Shown: piece after piece, positions 10,183-20,671 of the stretch
How positions within the stretch are numbered: the stretch's first letter is position 1
How the letters are laid out: every line of letters begins with the position of its first letter
Assembly: GCA_026018925.1 (NCBI GenBank)
Contig: JAKSZU010000011.1
Location: 12,163,485-12,227,484, forward strand
Direction of reading: 5' to 3'
Source of the DNA: Tupaia tana
Lineage: Eukaryota > Chordata > Mammalia > Scandentia > Tupaiidae
Length of the DNA: 64,000 nt
Program-made: the position numbers and the translations under genes
Notes under the pieces: model-generated
Database searches by the model: none
Seen by the model: only the letters and a program-made list of their open reading frames with translations
Told to the model about the DNA's origin: nothing

Positions 10183-11239
10183 TACCCGTGGGTACCTGTC
10201 AGGGCTCTTTGCTGTGACAAGGCATATATTGGTACTTTCCCCTATTTCTACCCCCTGGGATAACTTTCCTCCAAGTTAATGAGGCTCCCCGCCGGCGATC
10301 AGCTGTTACCGTGTTCTCTGTCAAATTGATAATTAGCACTTGGTTGGTCATGGCTTCAGCTAGAACTTCCTCCCTGGAGTCTTTGCCTGTGGATAGAAGA
10401 TTCCTACACACTGCAGGGGAGACTCAGGTACCAAGAAGGAACCCGACAGCCCGGGGTGGGGAAGAATTGGCTCTAGCCTTGAAGACAAAACACCAGCTTC
10501 CAACTAGCCCCATTATATAATGTAAATAAGAAATACTTCCCTTTTTTAAGGATCAAAAAAGCGGCTATCAAGTTACAGGCTCACAGTAGACAGCCATCTA
10601 TTCGAAACTGAGAACAACAAAAGATAAGATCCAATGGCGAAATACAGGCAGTGGAATTGACTGAGGCTATGCAGTGGTGTGGAAAAAAGGGAAACCTAAC
10701 CCCTTTCCCCTCCCTTTTATCCAACCTATCTCATTTTTAGGAGCTTGAAGTAAAGGAGGAGGAGTGTTTCTTAGGGTATCCTTGCCCATGGTAAGAGGGG
10801 TCAGATGAGGGTGTGTGCGTGTGCAGGCCGCTTTGGAGCGCTTGCCAGGGTCTCGCGTTGGGGGCCTCGCAGCTCTTCGTCAAGGACTCTGTCTCTGGGT
10901 CTTATTTCCTCTCAGCCCGCCAGCTCTCAAGGGTGCTTGAGCCCAGTGGACTTGGGTGTTCTCAATCCCATGAGTCTTGCTGGCGCTTTCTGATGTTCCC
11001 CATGTTCTAGTCCTGTCACCCTCATGCCTTTCCTCTCATTCTTTCCATCGGTGCGGGCTGTGTCAGAGATGTTAGAAGGTGTCCTTCTGGAGACTGTAGC
11101 AGGTTGTCGGCAACGCCCATGCCCCATGAGTGACTCGGTGCTGGTGACCCGAGCCAATGGTTTTGCTCCAAGCCTCCTTGGTGGTTTGATGGGGGTAGGA
11201 GGGCAGGGGTGAGGCTAAAACCTAGCTAGCATCAGTTCT
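10183..11239. other. Single-copy intron, no feature recognised
   Basis: Includes a purine-rich patch near 10550-10690. No repeat family or exon identified. Confidence 0.45.
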
Positions 11240-11490
11240 GCCCTCATCTTTTCAAAAAGCCTGTGAAGTAGGTGGTGGTAGTTTCATTTTTTTAATACGT
11301 GAAAAACAACAAAAGATGAGGTTCCGAGGCCAAGCATTGGTTGCATAAGTCAACAGCTGGACTCACGTGGGGAAGGGCCTGGATCTGAACCCTGAGAAAG
11401 AGACATGAGATTCAGAGAGTCGAAGTGGCCTGCCCGAGGTTATATGGCTGGTAAGCCATGGAACCCAGAGTTGAACTTCCTCTGTGCCTC
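11240..11490 (-). repeat. MIR/L2-type fragment
   Basis: aagcctgtgaagtaggtggt and, further on, gcctgcccgaggttatatgg and aacccagagttgaacttcc match the MIR core in reverse, with an insertion or second fragment between them. Confidence 0.5.
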
Positions 11491-12039
11491 TCTGAAGGCA
11501 CGCAGACAGGTGTCTGTGGTCAGCTGAGTGGTTCGTGGGGCACGTATGTTCTGTTCTTATGCCTGCCCTCACCCCAGTGCAACCACGCACTCCTTGTTCT
11601 ATGAATCTTGAGCAGAATGGAAGTTACAGTTTCTGGAAGCCTTAGGAATCTTCTAGTCCCCCTTGTGTGAATGGAGCTTTGCATCTTAATGAGTAGAGAA
11701 AAAATAGGCAGAAGAGGTTTGCCAAAGGGGAAAATCATGTGAGTTTATGACTTCACTCCTCTGTGTGCACAGATGTTTCTTCCTGGGCTCCCTCCCTTCA
11801 TGGACAGTCCCTGGCCATGACCGGATGGGAGGTGGCTCAGGGTTGAGCAGAGCTGGGCTCGTTGGAGACAGTCACCTTAGAACAGTGTTGAGGTCACCAG
11901 GGGAGTGATAGGGGAGTGGCCCTATGTGGGATTTTGGCTTCTGCGGTGCTGTCTGACCATGAGCTAGCCCTGTAGCCACTGGGGTAACCTTCACTTCAGG
12001 GTGCAGGCAACCAGCAGGGGAGGTGGGGAGCTCTGTGTT
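11491..12039. other. Single-copy intron, no feature recognised
   Basis: No repeat or exon seen. Confidence 0.5.
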
Positions 12040-12145
12040 GGGACTGGAGAGATTTGGTGTCCAACCCTGTGTCTGGGCCTCAGTTTCCCTATCCTTAAAT
12101 GGCAAAATGGGCTCAGGTGACCTCCAAGGTCCCTTCCATCTTAAA
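12040..12145 (+). repeat. MIR fragment
   Basis: gtctgggcctcagtttccct, ttaaatggcaaaatgggctc and gacctccaaggtcccttcc are classic MIR 3' motifs. Confidence 0.75.
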
Positions 12146-12342
12146 TTTTTGCTTCACCCTTGTATTGGTTGAGAAAATTTTCTTTGCTGTCACATCATTT
12201 TGTCTTTGTTTTCTTAAGGATAAAACCCCCAGCCACATCTCCCCCCATTTGAAAGGCAATTCAAAGAACCCTAATCTGATAAACTATGGTCATTTTAGGG
12301 GACGGCAAATGAGATATGTCAAGGGAGATCTTCTTAGCATTA

Positions 12343-12594
12343 TTTAATTTTTATTTACCAGAGGCTGTGTGCTTGTCAGAGGAAGACTGGGGCAGGGAGG
12401 GGGGAGAAAGTACCCCGCATGGGGAATGACCAGGTCACAATCCTTTCCCATCCATTTCTCCCTCCTTTCGGAATTTTGGGCATGTGTACATACATGCTTG
12501 GTGTGTTTTTCAAACCACCAGGGCCAGGATTAGAACTGCACTGTCGGCCATGTGGGATCTGGCTCCCTTAACCATTTGGCCACAGGGCTAGCTA
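12343..12594 (-). mobile_element. SINE-A, old diverged copy
   Basis: T-rich tail, ttaccagaggctgtgtgc, ggtcacaatcctttcccatc, atttctccctcctttcgg, gtgtttttcaaaccaccagg, cggccatgtgggatctggc, ggccacagggctag. Confidence 0.8.
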
Positions 12595-12622
12595 TAATAT
12601 ATGTATATTTAAATTTAAATAC

Positions 12623-12626
12623 ACAC

Positions 12627-12698
<72 letters not shown>
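12623..12698. repeat. (CA)n(TA)n microsatellite
   Basis: An uninterrupted (CA) run from about 12628 to 12660 passes directly into (TA) to about 12692. It sits between two SINEs. Confidence 0.97.
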
Positions 12699-12699
<1 letters not shown>

Positions 12700-12737
12700 G
12701 TTTAAATCAGACTCCCTGGGGATGGGTCCCAAGAATC

Positions 12738-12962
12738 TGTTTGTGTTTATTTGTTTATTTCTTCCATGAGCAAGAGAGACAGAGACAGTATCTCTAACAG
12801 GGTCTTGCAACCTCAGTCCACCCCCAGCTTCAGTAAGCACCAGACCGTGGGCACACAGATGTTTGGTGCATTCAGGGTGGTCTCTGGACTCAAACCTGGA
12901 ATCGTCCCATGTAGGTCAGCCCCATAGAATGTCACATGTTACCACTGCACCACCATTCATCC
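12738..12962 (-). mobile_element. SINE-B, minus copy
   Basis: tttatttcttccatgagcaa, gagacagagacag, aacagggtcttgc, agtccacccccagcttcag, ctctggactcaaacctgg and catgtaggtcagcc are the SINE-B landmarks in reverse. Confidence 0.85.
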
Positions 12963-12984
12963 CCCCCAAATAGTCACACATTAG

Positions 12985-13480
12985 CTTATAATAGAAAATA
13001 AAAATTTAAATACATTACAATGGATATGCTCATTGTAGAAAACTTGGAAAATACAGAAAAGCAGAAATAAGAAAAAAAATTTGGATTTTTTCCTTACTTT
13101 TTTTGGCTGTATACATTTTCTGCATGATTGGGACCATATGCTGTATTTAGAATTGTATATGCTGATTTGCAGGACTAATGGGATTTCCTAGTTGTAAAAG
13201 AATTTTAAAAACACTTTTTAAAAATAATTTTTTCCAATTAAAATATTTCTCAATAAGGACAAATTTTAAATGGGGTAAAACAAATGCAGTTTAGCCAGCC
13301 AGAGAAATCTTGTGATATAGAGATAACCTTTGTTACCATTTTCATGTCTTTCCTTAGGATTTCGTTTTGGGTGTGGAGAACATTCTTTTCCATAGTTGAG
13401 ATCATATTGCATATTCTTATTTCTACCCAAGAAATAACTCTTAGAGAGAAGTTGATATAAAGAGGATTTTGATGACAGAT
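12985..13480. repeat. Old A/T-rich LINE-like fragment
   Basis: gctcattgtagaaaacttgg, aaatacagaaaagcagaaat and, later, agagataacctttgttaccattttcatgtc resemble a widespread mammalian LINE 3' region. Exact family and strand are uncertain. Confidence 0.45.
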
Positions 13481-14056
13481 AGCATTGGTCACTAGCTGGT
13501 TTTTTGTCTTTTCCGATTTAAGGGGGAAAAAGAGAAGTATGGGGACTTAGTCCATTCAGGATGAGTTTTGAACATATAGAAAATCATTCCTTCAGTTTCT
13601 TGGCAAAGGAAGTGGCCACCACGGAGCTTTACACAGCCCACAGTCGCTTGAGTAGAGGCAGAAAACAAGGCCTTATTGTTTGCTGGTTCTCCTAGTGGAG
13701 TCCCCAGAGCTTGAATGGTCCTCATTGTTGGCATGTGCCGGACAGAAAGGGCAGCACCGGTTCTGCGTGCCCCTCACGCATGGCTCCACGCTTCCATCTG
13801 CACTGGCCTTGAGCGATGGTGCAGGAGAAGCACGTGTCCTGGCTCCAGGATGGACGGAGCAGCAGAGGAGTTGGGTGAAATAATAGGGCACCAAGCTTCA
13901 CTTCCCTGAGCTGGGAAATCCGCCAGGTATCATACAGCTGGCTGGATTTCTGAGTTGGGAGTTTGTCTTCATTGAACAAGAAATGGTCCACAGATACTTT
14001 ATAGTATCGTTAACCTCCCCATTGTCGTCTTCCCAATTTTAATTTATCTTTCAGTG
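13481..14056. other. Single-copy intron, no feature recognised
   Basis: No repeat or exon found. Confidence 0.5.
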
Positions 14057-14071
14057 CCTGAGTGATATCTT

Positions 14072-14085
14072 TTCTTTCTTTTCTT

Positions 14086-14118
<33 letters not shown>

Positions 14119-14360
14119 TAGTTTTTTGCCATAGAGTGTGTGCACTCACCAGAGAGAGATAGTGAGAGGGAAAGTGAGAAATCGCTCCCCCCCAGGGGGA
14201 TGGCCATGGTATAGTCCCTTCTCCTCCAATGTCCTCCTGGGGTTTTGGGCATGCACGCACACATGCCTGATGGGATTTTCAAGCCACAAGGGCTGGCGCT
14301 CAAATCACTGTTGGCCAGGTAGGTGTCTAGCGCCTTAACTACCATGTCACCTGCTGGTCA
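14072..14360 (-). mobile_element. SINE-A
   Basis: A long T/C tail, ttttgccatagagtgtgtgc, ctcccccccagggggatgg and ctgctggtca. Perfect 15-bp TSD cctgagtgatatctt (14057-14071 and 14361-14375). Confidence 0.92.
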
Positions 14361-14450
14361 CCTGAGTGATATCTTGATTTGCATGCCTAAGAGAGCCTTC
14401 CTCTTTCTTTCACTCATGAAATATTAATATGATCCAACTGGATATATATG

Positions 14451-14561
14451 AGGGAACTTCAAAAAGTAGAAAAATGGAATTAAAGTATGAGCTTATTTTA
14501 GTGCAAAACATTTTTGAAATTCATGTATAGTTTTCTTCTTGTTCTCTATGAACTTCCCGAA
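14451..14561 (+). mobile_element. RTE/BovB-like tail element, copy 2
   Basis: ggaacttcaaaaagtagaaa, atggaattaaagtatgagc, ttattttagtgcaaaacatt, catgtatagttttc, ctatgaacttcccgaag. The best preserved of the three copies. It starts and ends with related aacttc motifs. Confidence 0.55.
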
Positions 14562-14624
14562 GTCTCCTGGTATGTCTTGAATCACCACCTTTATGGACAG
14601 AAACTCACATTTGTTCAATTTGTT

Positions 14625-15110
14625 CCATCATTCAGCAGACATTTATTGAACACCTACAACAATGAATGAAACAATCACCATGCTCCAAGAAGTTTTGACC
14701 TCAATGGGATTTGGCACTTTCTAGTACTTTCTTTCTTTCTTTTTTTTTTTTTTGCTACAAGGTGCGTGCGCTTGCCAGAGAGACAGAGAGACAGAAAGCA
14801 AAAAATCACCCCCTGGGGGGGGGGGAAGGGGATGGCCACGCTGCAATCTCTTCTCCTCCATTCTCCTCTCGGGATCTTGGGCATGCACACACATGCGCCT
14901 GGCGTAAGTTTAAGCCACCGGGTCCGGGACTCGAACCACAGTCTACTACCATGGGAGTCCAGCAACATAGCCATTACGCTAACTTGCTGGTCTCACTTTC
15001 TAGTACTTTCCAAGGGGTGATGCTAATTCCTGGTGTAGACTCTGTCATAGTATCAGTGAGCAAAACAAAGTCTCTGCCTCACGAAGCTTTAATTTTAGTG
15101 GGAAGTGCTC
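14625..15110 (+). mobile_element. L2 fragment interrupted by a SINE
   Basis: attcagcagacatttattga and acacctac at the left, and agtctctgcctcacgaagct with taattttagtggg at the right, are consecutive L2 3' motifs split by the SINE-A at 14732-14993. Confidence 0.65.
14732..14993 (-). mobile_element. SINE-A, young copy
   Basis: Full length, with the palindrome expanded on one side (C5 T G11). Perfect 17-bp TSD cactttctagtactttc at 14715-14731 and 14994-15010, inside the L2 fragment. Confidence 0.95.
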
Positions 15111-16179
15111 TCTAGCCATTAGTAGGATAGAGGAGAAGTCTGAGGAAATTCCAATTTCCTAGGCAACCTTTTCTCTTTGCCCATTCATTTCACAATTTTT
15201 TATCATTGACTATCTTTGCAAGTGATTATTAATTTTAATCTCTTTGTTCTGGTCTATTTTCATGGAGCACATTTTAAGCATATGCTGATTTATTATTTTC
15301 TCACTTTTCTTTCTTTGCAATTTGGGAGACTGTTCAATATCTGCCCTGCAAGTGATTTATTTTTTTATATTTGTAGTTATCCATAGCTACTAATGTTGGC
15401 TTAAAAGAACTAATTTCATATAATCCTTACCTCATTTTTTTTCTTCTTTATGTCATCTTTTTTATTTTGGTAGTTTCCACCACCACCCCCCCCCCCCCCA
15501 TTATATTTGGTTCCTCTTTCAAAGAGGCCACAACTTCTTGGGTTCTGGTAGTTTCCTGGGAAGATTTTCTCCATTTGCTCCACTGGCCTAATGGTTCTAG
15601 AAGTTTCCTACTCCAATTCTGATTGTCCAAACTTTTTTTTTTTAAGTTTGGGCGAATTTCTTTTTCCCCCTTATTGCTAATTTAGTAGGAAGTCAACAGA
15701 AGCATTCCCAGGTGGCTGTCAAGTGCCCCTTACGATGGGTGTCCCCTGCATCTCCTGCCGCTGTTTCTCCTGACCTCCCAGTAATCCGGACACGCATGCT
15801 ATGGACTGCATTCTTTTCGTCATGGGTGTGTGGCCTGTGGAGAATTCCAGTTTGCTTTTTCTCAGATTAAGGAAAGAACCTCCCCTGACACCACGTCATG
15901 GGTGCTGCATGGTGCTTTTATGCATAGCCCAAAACACAGGTTCTCAAAGTGCTCTGAATGAACAACTACGGGTATGTGAGATGATTTTTAGATCATGTTG
16001 AGATGACATCTTTTAATGGAAAATACTGCATAAAAATAGTAGAGAATTAAAAATAAGAATAGAAAATTAAGTAGAAAATAATGGAAAAACAAAGCAACCC
16101 AGTCAAATTTATGATTTTATAGACATTAATGCTTATGACTAGGCTAAATTTAAGTTGCATCTAAATTTTAAAAAATATC
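15111..16179. other. A/T-rich intron, no feature recognised
   Basis: Contains a poly-C run (15485-15500) and otherwise A/T-rich single-copy DNA, perhaps very old LINE sequence that I cannot classify. Confidence 0.45.
15479..15500. repeat. Poly-C tract
   Basis: ccaccacc passes into an uninterrupted run of about 15 C. It is not inside a recognised SINE. Confidence 0.95.
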
Positions 16180-16440
16180 GGGACCAGCAGTTGGCATATA
16201 GCTATGTTGCTGGACTCCCACGTAGCCGACTGCAGTTCGCGTCCCGGATCTGGTAGCTTAAAACTCACGCTGGGCGTGTGTGCGTGTGTGCCCAAGATCC
16301 CGAGAGGAGAATGGAGGAGAAGAGATTGTGGCATGACCATCCCCCCTGGGGGGTGATTTCTCACTTTCTGTCTCTCTGTCTCTCTCTCTGTCTCTCTCTC
16401 TGGCGAGCGCACGCGCCTTATAGCAAAAACCTCTCCAAAA
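16180..16440 (+). mobile_element. SINE-A, young copy
   Basis: gggaccagcagttggcatat head, gttcgcgtcccgg B box, perfect CCCCCC-T-GGGGGG at 16341-16353, gcgagcgcacgcgcc and gcaaaaacctctcc end, then an A tail that grades into a (TA)-rich microsatellite. Confidence 0.95.
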
Positions 16441-16511
16441 AAAAATATATATATATGTATGTATTCTATATATGTATTCTATATATGTATTCTATATATG
16501 TATATATATAG
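16441..16511. repeat. (TA)n and 13-bp tandem repeat
   Basis: After the SINE A tail, atatat is followed by three exact 13-bp units of the form tgtattctatata, then more (TA). It probably arose by expansion of the SINE tail. Confidence 0.9.
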
Positions 16512-17007
16512 AATCAATAATAGTACAACCAGTGCTTAGTGATGTGGAAGATGTGACAGGCACCATGAATGCTCCAGCTTGGAAAGCACGGAGCTTGGGA
16601 CTCCCATAGAGCCAGAGCTGTTAGGAGTCTGTTATACTGGGCACCATTTCTGATCTGTCCACTTGGTATGGGGCGTGTTTCCTGGTGTGGGCACATAGAA
16701 ACTTGGCTAGGGGCCTTGGACTCTACCATGCCACATGCAAGACTTGCTTCCTAGCTCCCAACAGTAACCATCTGCCCACACACCCCTGGGCCTGATTCCT
16801 ACAGCCTGTCCTCTTCCTTACCTTCTAGAGCGTCTTATCTTGATATCTCATCTCCCTTTATGGTCTGCCACTCACCAGGTCCTGGTGTGCCTGTTCTCAC
16901 TTTCCACACCCCGTGTCTCTTCCACACTCCTCTTCCAAGATAAACAAGGGACACACCCTTCCCTTATTCAGTGAGCATTGTCTTTGGTATCTCTCCTGGA
17001 CACTGTC
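16512..17007. other. Single-copy intron, no feature recognised
   Basis: No repeat or exon found. Confidence 0.5.
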
Positions 17008-17018
17008 CACCACTTATT

Positions 17019-17190
17019 TCTTTTTTTTTTTTCTTTTAACTTTTTATTTATTTAGTTTTATTTTGACCAGAGAGGGAGAAAGAGAGAGAGAGAGAAAGTG
17101 TGAAAGCAATCTGCCGGGTCCGGGATTTGAACCGTGGTTGGCCATGTGGGAGTCCAGTGCCCCTAATCACCACACCACCTGCCGTCCCCT
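17019..17190 (-). mobile_element. SINE-D, minus copy
   Basis: tttattttgaccagagaggg, gtgtgaaagcaatctgccgg, reverse B box ggatttgaacc, ggccatgtgggagtccagtg and ccacctgccgtcccc. TSD caccacttatt at 17008-17018 and 17191-17201. Confidence 0.9.
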
Positions 17191-17333
17191 CACCACTTAT
17201 TCCTGCAGTCTCTTCCTCATTTGGTTTCTGTGACTGAGTCTCAGAATTCCCATCTGTCCATTCTCCGTATGTTGGTCACCAGCTAGGTTAGAGGGAAGAA
17301 GGATGAAGATCTGGTTCTTGAAGAGTCGTTGGT

Positions 17334-17560
17334 GGAGGGACCAGGTAGTGGTCCAGCTGGAGGGCAGCACTCCATGAGGCTGGTCCACAGGCTCGTGTCC
17401 AGACACCTCTCTGAACCAGCTGTGCACACACACGTCCAGGATCTGGGCTGGCTGAGGCTGGAGGTGGATCGTGGTGTGGAGACCCTGTTGGAGGTGCCTG
17501 TCCCTCTCTCTCTCTGGTTCTCTTACTCATGGAAGAAAGAAATAAATGAAATTTATATAA
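17334..17560 (+). mobile_element. SINE-B, plus copy
   Basis: Head ggaccaggtagtggtccagc, gggctggctgaggctggagg, tggagaccctgttggaggtg, cctctctctctctgg and tcatggaagaaagaaataaa tail. Confidence 0.85.
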
Positions 17561-17666
17561 GCAAACGGATCTTCTAGAGAGGCCCGAGGTTGCTGCCTGT
17601 ACTAACAGAGGCTCAGGGGAGGGAGGGATGGGGCTGAGAAGTATAAGGGGAGAAATGGTCCTTTCT

Positions 17667-17900
17667 CTTTCTCTGTCTCTGTCTCTTTGTTTTGTTCTAT
17701 TTTGTTTTGGTACAGGGCATATGTGCTTGCCAGAGAGAAGGGATTCCTTAGAGGGAATGGCCACACTATAATCCTTTCTCCTCTTTCTCCCTCAGTATTT
17801 TCCCTCGGTACTTTAGGCATGCAAGCTGGTGGTCCAGAATTCGAATCTCTCATTGGCCATGTGGGATCCAGCAACTTCACCTCCACACCACCTGCTGGCC
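17667..17900 (-). mobile_element. SINE-A, old diverged copy
   Basis: tggtacagggcatatgtgct, ataatcctttctcctctttc, aggcatgcaagctggtgg, ggccatgtgggatccagc, ccacctgctggccctg. Flanked by ggtcctttc and tgtcctttc. Confidence 0.8.
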
Positions 17901-19084
17901 CTGTCCTTTCGCTTTATGAACTCCAGCTGACCTGTAGGCTCTCACCACCATCTTGGTGTAGATGCCTCCAGCTCCTTGTGCCAAGGGCCAGGCTCACCCC
18001 CGCAGCTTGCGAACACTTTGAACTTGGGCTTACCGCCAATGCACTCTGCGACATCCCCCAGACTCGCTCCTACCATGGCCGGATCTCTTGGGGTGACCGG
18101 TTCCAGCTTCTTTTATTCCCTTTGGAATCAGCGTCCCTCTCTCCCATTTCTTCATTCCTCCTCTCTTACGGAGCCTCATTCTGCTCCCTTCATCACCTCC
18201 CTCTGGTTTGGTCAAGTCCTTTCTTTGTGTCCCTGCTGGGAGGCAAATTCTGTATCACTGAGAAGCCTCCCTTGAGCATCCCAGCCAAAGAGCAGCGCCC
18301 GCCCTGGATTCTGAAAGCACTTATTGTCTGCTGACTGATCGTTTGGCTCCAGTACAGACTCTCCTGATAGTTACTCCTTTTTGTTTTTTTTTTTCTACTT
18401 GTTTGTGACTTACCTTCCAACTTGTAGGAGTTTGGTCCTACCTATAGTTCTGCCGGCATCTCCCACGGCATTCAGGAAAGGGTCGTTAGGACCTATTAGC
18501 TGGTGAGTTGATCATGGAGCCAAGGGGCCGCGTTAGGGGTAGGGGGTGTCCTCGACAACCTGTACCCTGGAGACCACGTGGGCTGGTGAATCATTTTCCC
18601 CATCCTGACTGTGAGGCATTTAGAAAAAGTGAGTCATCACCATACCCAGATGTTCTTTCTTATTAATGATCGTGATAAGATAACACAATTCATCTTACGG
18701 AGGGCAAGGGCTTCCAGCGAGTGTGGCCTGTTTTGGTGGACAGCTTTCAACTCAGCCGAAACGAACAATAATAACTAGAGGGTTGGTCTCATCCAGCTCC
18801 ATTGAATTCAGAAAACTCAGCTTGGTGGAGATGATGGTTAGTCTTTTTGCTTTTGGATTACAAGTTTTCTGCCGTCTCTCTCGTTTGTGGAAACCTACCT
18901 GTCTGCAGAGGCCAAAGGAAGAGCCCAGGCCTGTGCTTTCCACAGCCAACTCTGATGACAGAGCGTGACAGCGTGACGATCAGTAAAGCAAAATGAAAGT
19001 GATTTCTGGATGAACGCAAACAGTACACCCATTAGAATGTGTCTGTGGGTCTTATACCTTGGGAAATCAACTTTGGGAAATCCT
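17901..19084. other. Single-copy intron, no feature recognised
   Basis: The long open frame across 17687-18334 is part SINE and part single-copy DNA with no family match. No exon found. Confidence 0.45.
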
Positions 19085-19099
19085 AAAGAATAAAATTCT

Positions 19100-19362
19100 G
19101 GGGACCAGCAGTTAGCGTAATGGCTATGTCGCTGTACTCCCACGTAGTCGACCGCGGTTCGAGTCCCAGACCCGGTGGCTTAAACTCACACCAGGCGCGT
19201 GTGCGTGCATGCCCAAGATCCCGAGAGGAGAATGGAGGAGAAGGGATTGCGGTGTGGCCATCCCCCCTGGGGGGTGATTTCTCGCTTTCTATCTCTCTGT
19301 CTCTCACTGTCTGTCTGGCGAGCGCACGCGCCCTATAGCAAAAACCTCTCCCCCCCCCAAAA
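19100..19362 (+). mobile_element. SINE-A, young reference copy with Pol III boxes
   Basis: Near-consensus copy. A box tagcgtaatgg at 19113-19123 fits TRGYNNARNNG; B box ggttcgagtcc at 19156-19166 fits GGTTCGANTCC; the spacing is normal for a tRNA-type promoter. The core is gagaggagaatggaggagaa, the palindrome CCCCCC-T-GGGGGG is at 19262-19274, and the end is gagcgcacgcgccctatagc plus A tail. The flanks aaagaataaaattctggg and aaagaataaagttctggg are the TSD. Confidence 0.97.
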
Positions 19363-19378
19363 AAAAGAATAAAGTTCT

Positions 19379-19618
19379 GGGGGCCCGGATAGTGAGACAG
19401 TGGTAAAATGCAATTCTCTGCAAGGCCTCCCCACGTGGGAAGTTTCCGGGTTAGCATTCGGAGACTTTGCTGAACGTGTGAGGCATGTGTGTGTCCATGA
19501 TCCAGGGGGGCTGAGCCCGAGGATGAATGGTGGCATGGGGTCTCTAGAAGGTGCCATTTCTCTCTCTCACTCTTGGAAGAAAGAAATAAATTCTTTTTTT
19601 TTTTTTTTTTTTTTTTTT
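19379..19618 (+). mobile_element. SINE-B, plus copy
   Basis: Inserted next to the SINE-A just upstream, at the same target: aaagaata(a/c)a occurs before the first, between the two, and after the second. Landmarks: ggatagtgagacagtggtaaa, ctccccacgtgggaagtttc, atgatccagggggg, catggggtctctagaagg, tcttggaagaaagaaataaa, then a long T run. Confidence 0.88.
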
Positions 19619-19639
19619 AAAGAATACAGTGTCTGCAGG

Positions 19640-20659
19640 ACTAGTGTGTTCCATTTAGCTCAGGTCAAAACAGATTAGCTTCCTGGTCTACACTGGCTCC
19701 GAAAGGCCCTTGGCCATTGGCTGGGGCCCAGGGGCTAGGGGCCGTGCTGGGCTTTGCGATGACAATCCTCTCTGCCGGTTGCCTGTAGTGTGTGTTGTCT
19801 GTGATTGTTATCTGTTCGTCTGTGTGATGCATTGTCACAGTGGTGTCAGTGACAGCTGGTAATGCCTAATAACCTTAAAACTGTCCCCTTTTTGCTCCCA
19901 TAAAACAAAGAAGTCATGGGCTGTGAAAAGTTTCATTTTTAATTCCACCAGCTTGAAGGGCTGAGGGCGAAGGTCTTGGCCATCCAGATTTGCTTTTCTC
20001 CTTTCGTGTGAAGGAGCCTGTTTCCAAGAACAGAGAAATGCCTGGGTCCTATCTGTGTCTTTCTGGGGTGTGTCTGACCTCAAGGTGAGTGTGTGGATTC
20101 ACCACTTAGCCTCCCCTCCCACGGCACGAAGAGAAGACGCAAATAACTCACCTGCCCGTGGGGGACTCTCGTCTCTGGATGCGATGCTCACCTCTTCTTA
20201 GTGGCTGGTTTGAGGCCATTTTACAAATAAGGTTTAAGTTTCACATTTTTCTTGTTTTTATATGGAAGAGAGAGAGAGAGAAAAGAAAGGGGCAAAGGGA
20301 ATCTCATAGCCCCGTTATTTCTCCCCAGTCTCTCCCTCACATTTGACCTTTTAATACCCTGGTGTCATGATCATTTCTACAAAGCCTAGCCCCGATGGTG
20401 TTTTCTTCAGTGGTTTCTTCCAGCTTATGGAAGAGTCTGGATTTCTTAGCTTTGGGGGCTCTCGCCGCCTCCTATGGTCTGGGCCCATCCTTATCTACTC
20501 TTTCTCTCACCTTCCATCCTCTTAAACTCTAATGAGTGATTCACCTGCCTTTTATTACATCCACCACCCCCATCTCACTGTTTCCCCCTGGGTCTTTCCT
20601 CAGACTGGCCACAGGACCTGGAGTACCATCCCATCTCCCTAGCTTGTTCTTCCCCCATC
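19640..20659. other. Single-copy intron
   Basis: A (GA)6 patch at about 20268-20284 may be a truncated minus-strand SINE (to about 20345), but there is too little to classify it. Confidence 0.45.
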
Positions 20660-20671
20660 TGTCCTGATCTG

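Noticed and set aside
9584-10279. A 231-codon open frame on the + strand
   Set aside because: It runs through three tandem SINE copies. The Cys/Ser/Leu-rich translation is repeat sequence, not a gene.
12623-12698. CRISPR array or satellite
   Set aside because: A dinucleotide microsatellite with no spacers. No direct-repeat/spacer array occurs anywhere in the window.
17687-18334. A 215-codon open frame
   Set aside because: The first third is an old SINE-A copy and the rest shows no recognisable protein.
19100-19180. tRNA gene
   Set aside because: The A and B boxes belong to a SINE head repeated dozens of times; no cloverleaf with paired acceptor stem is evident.
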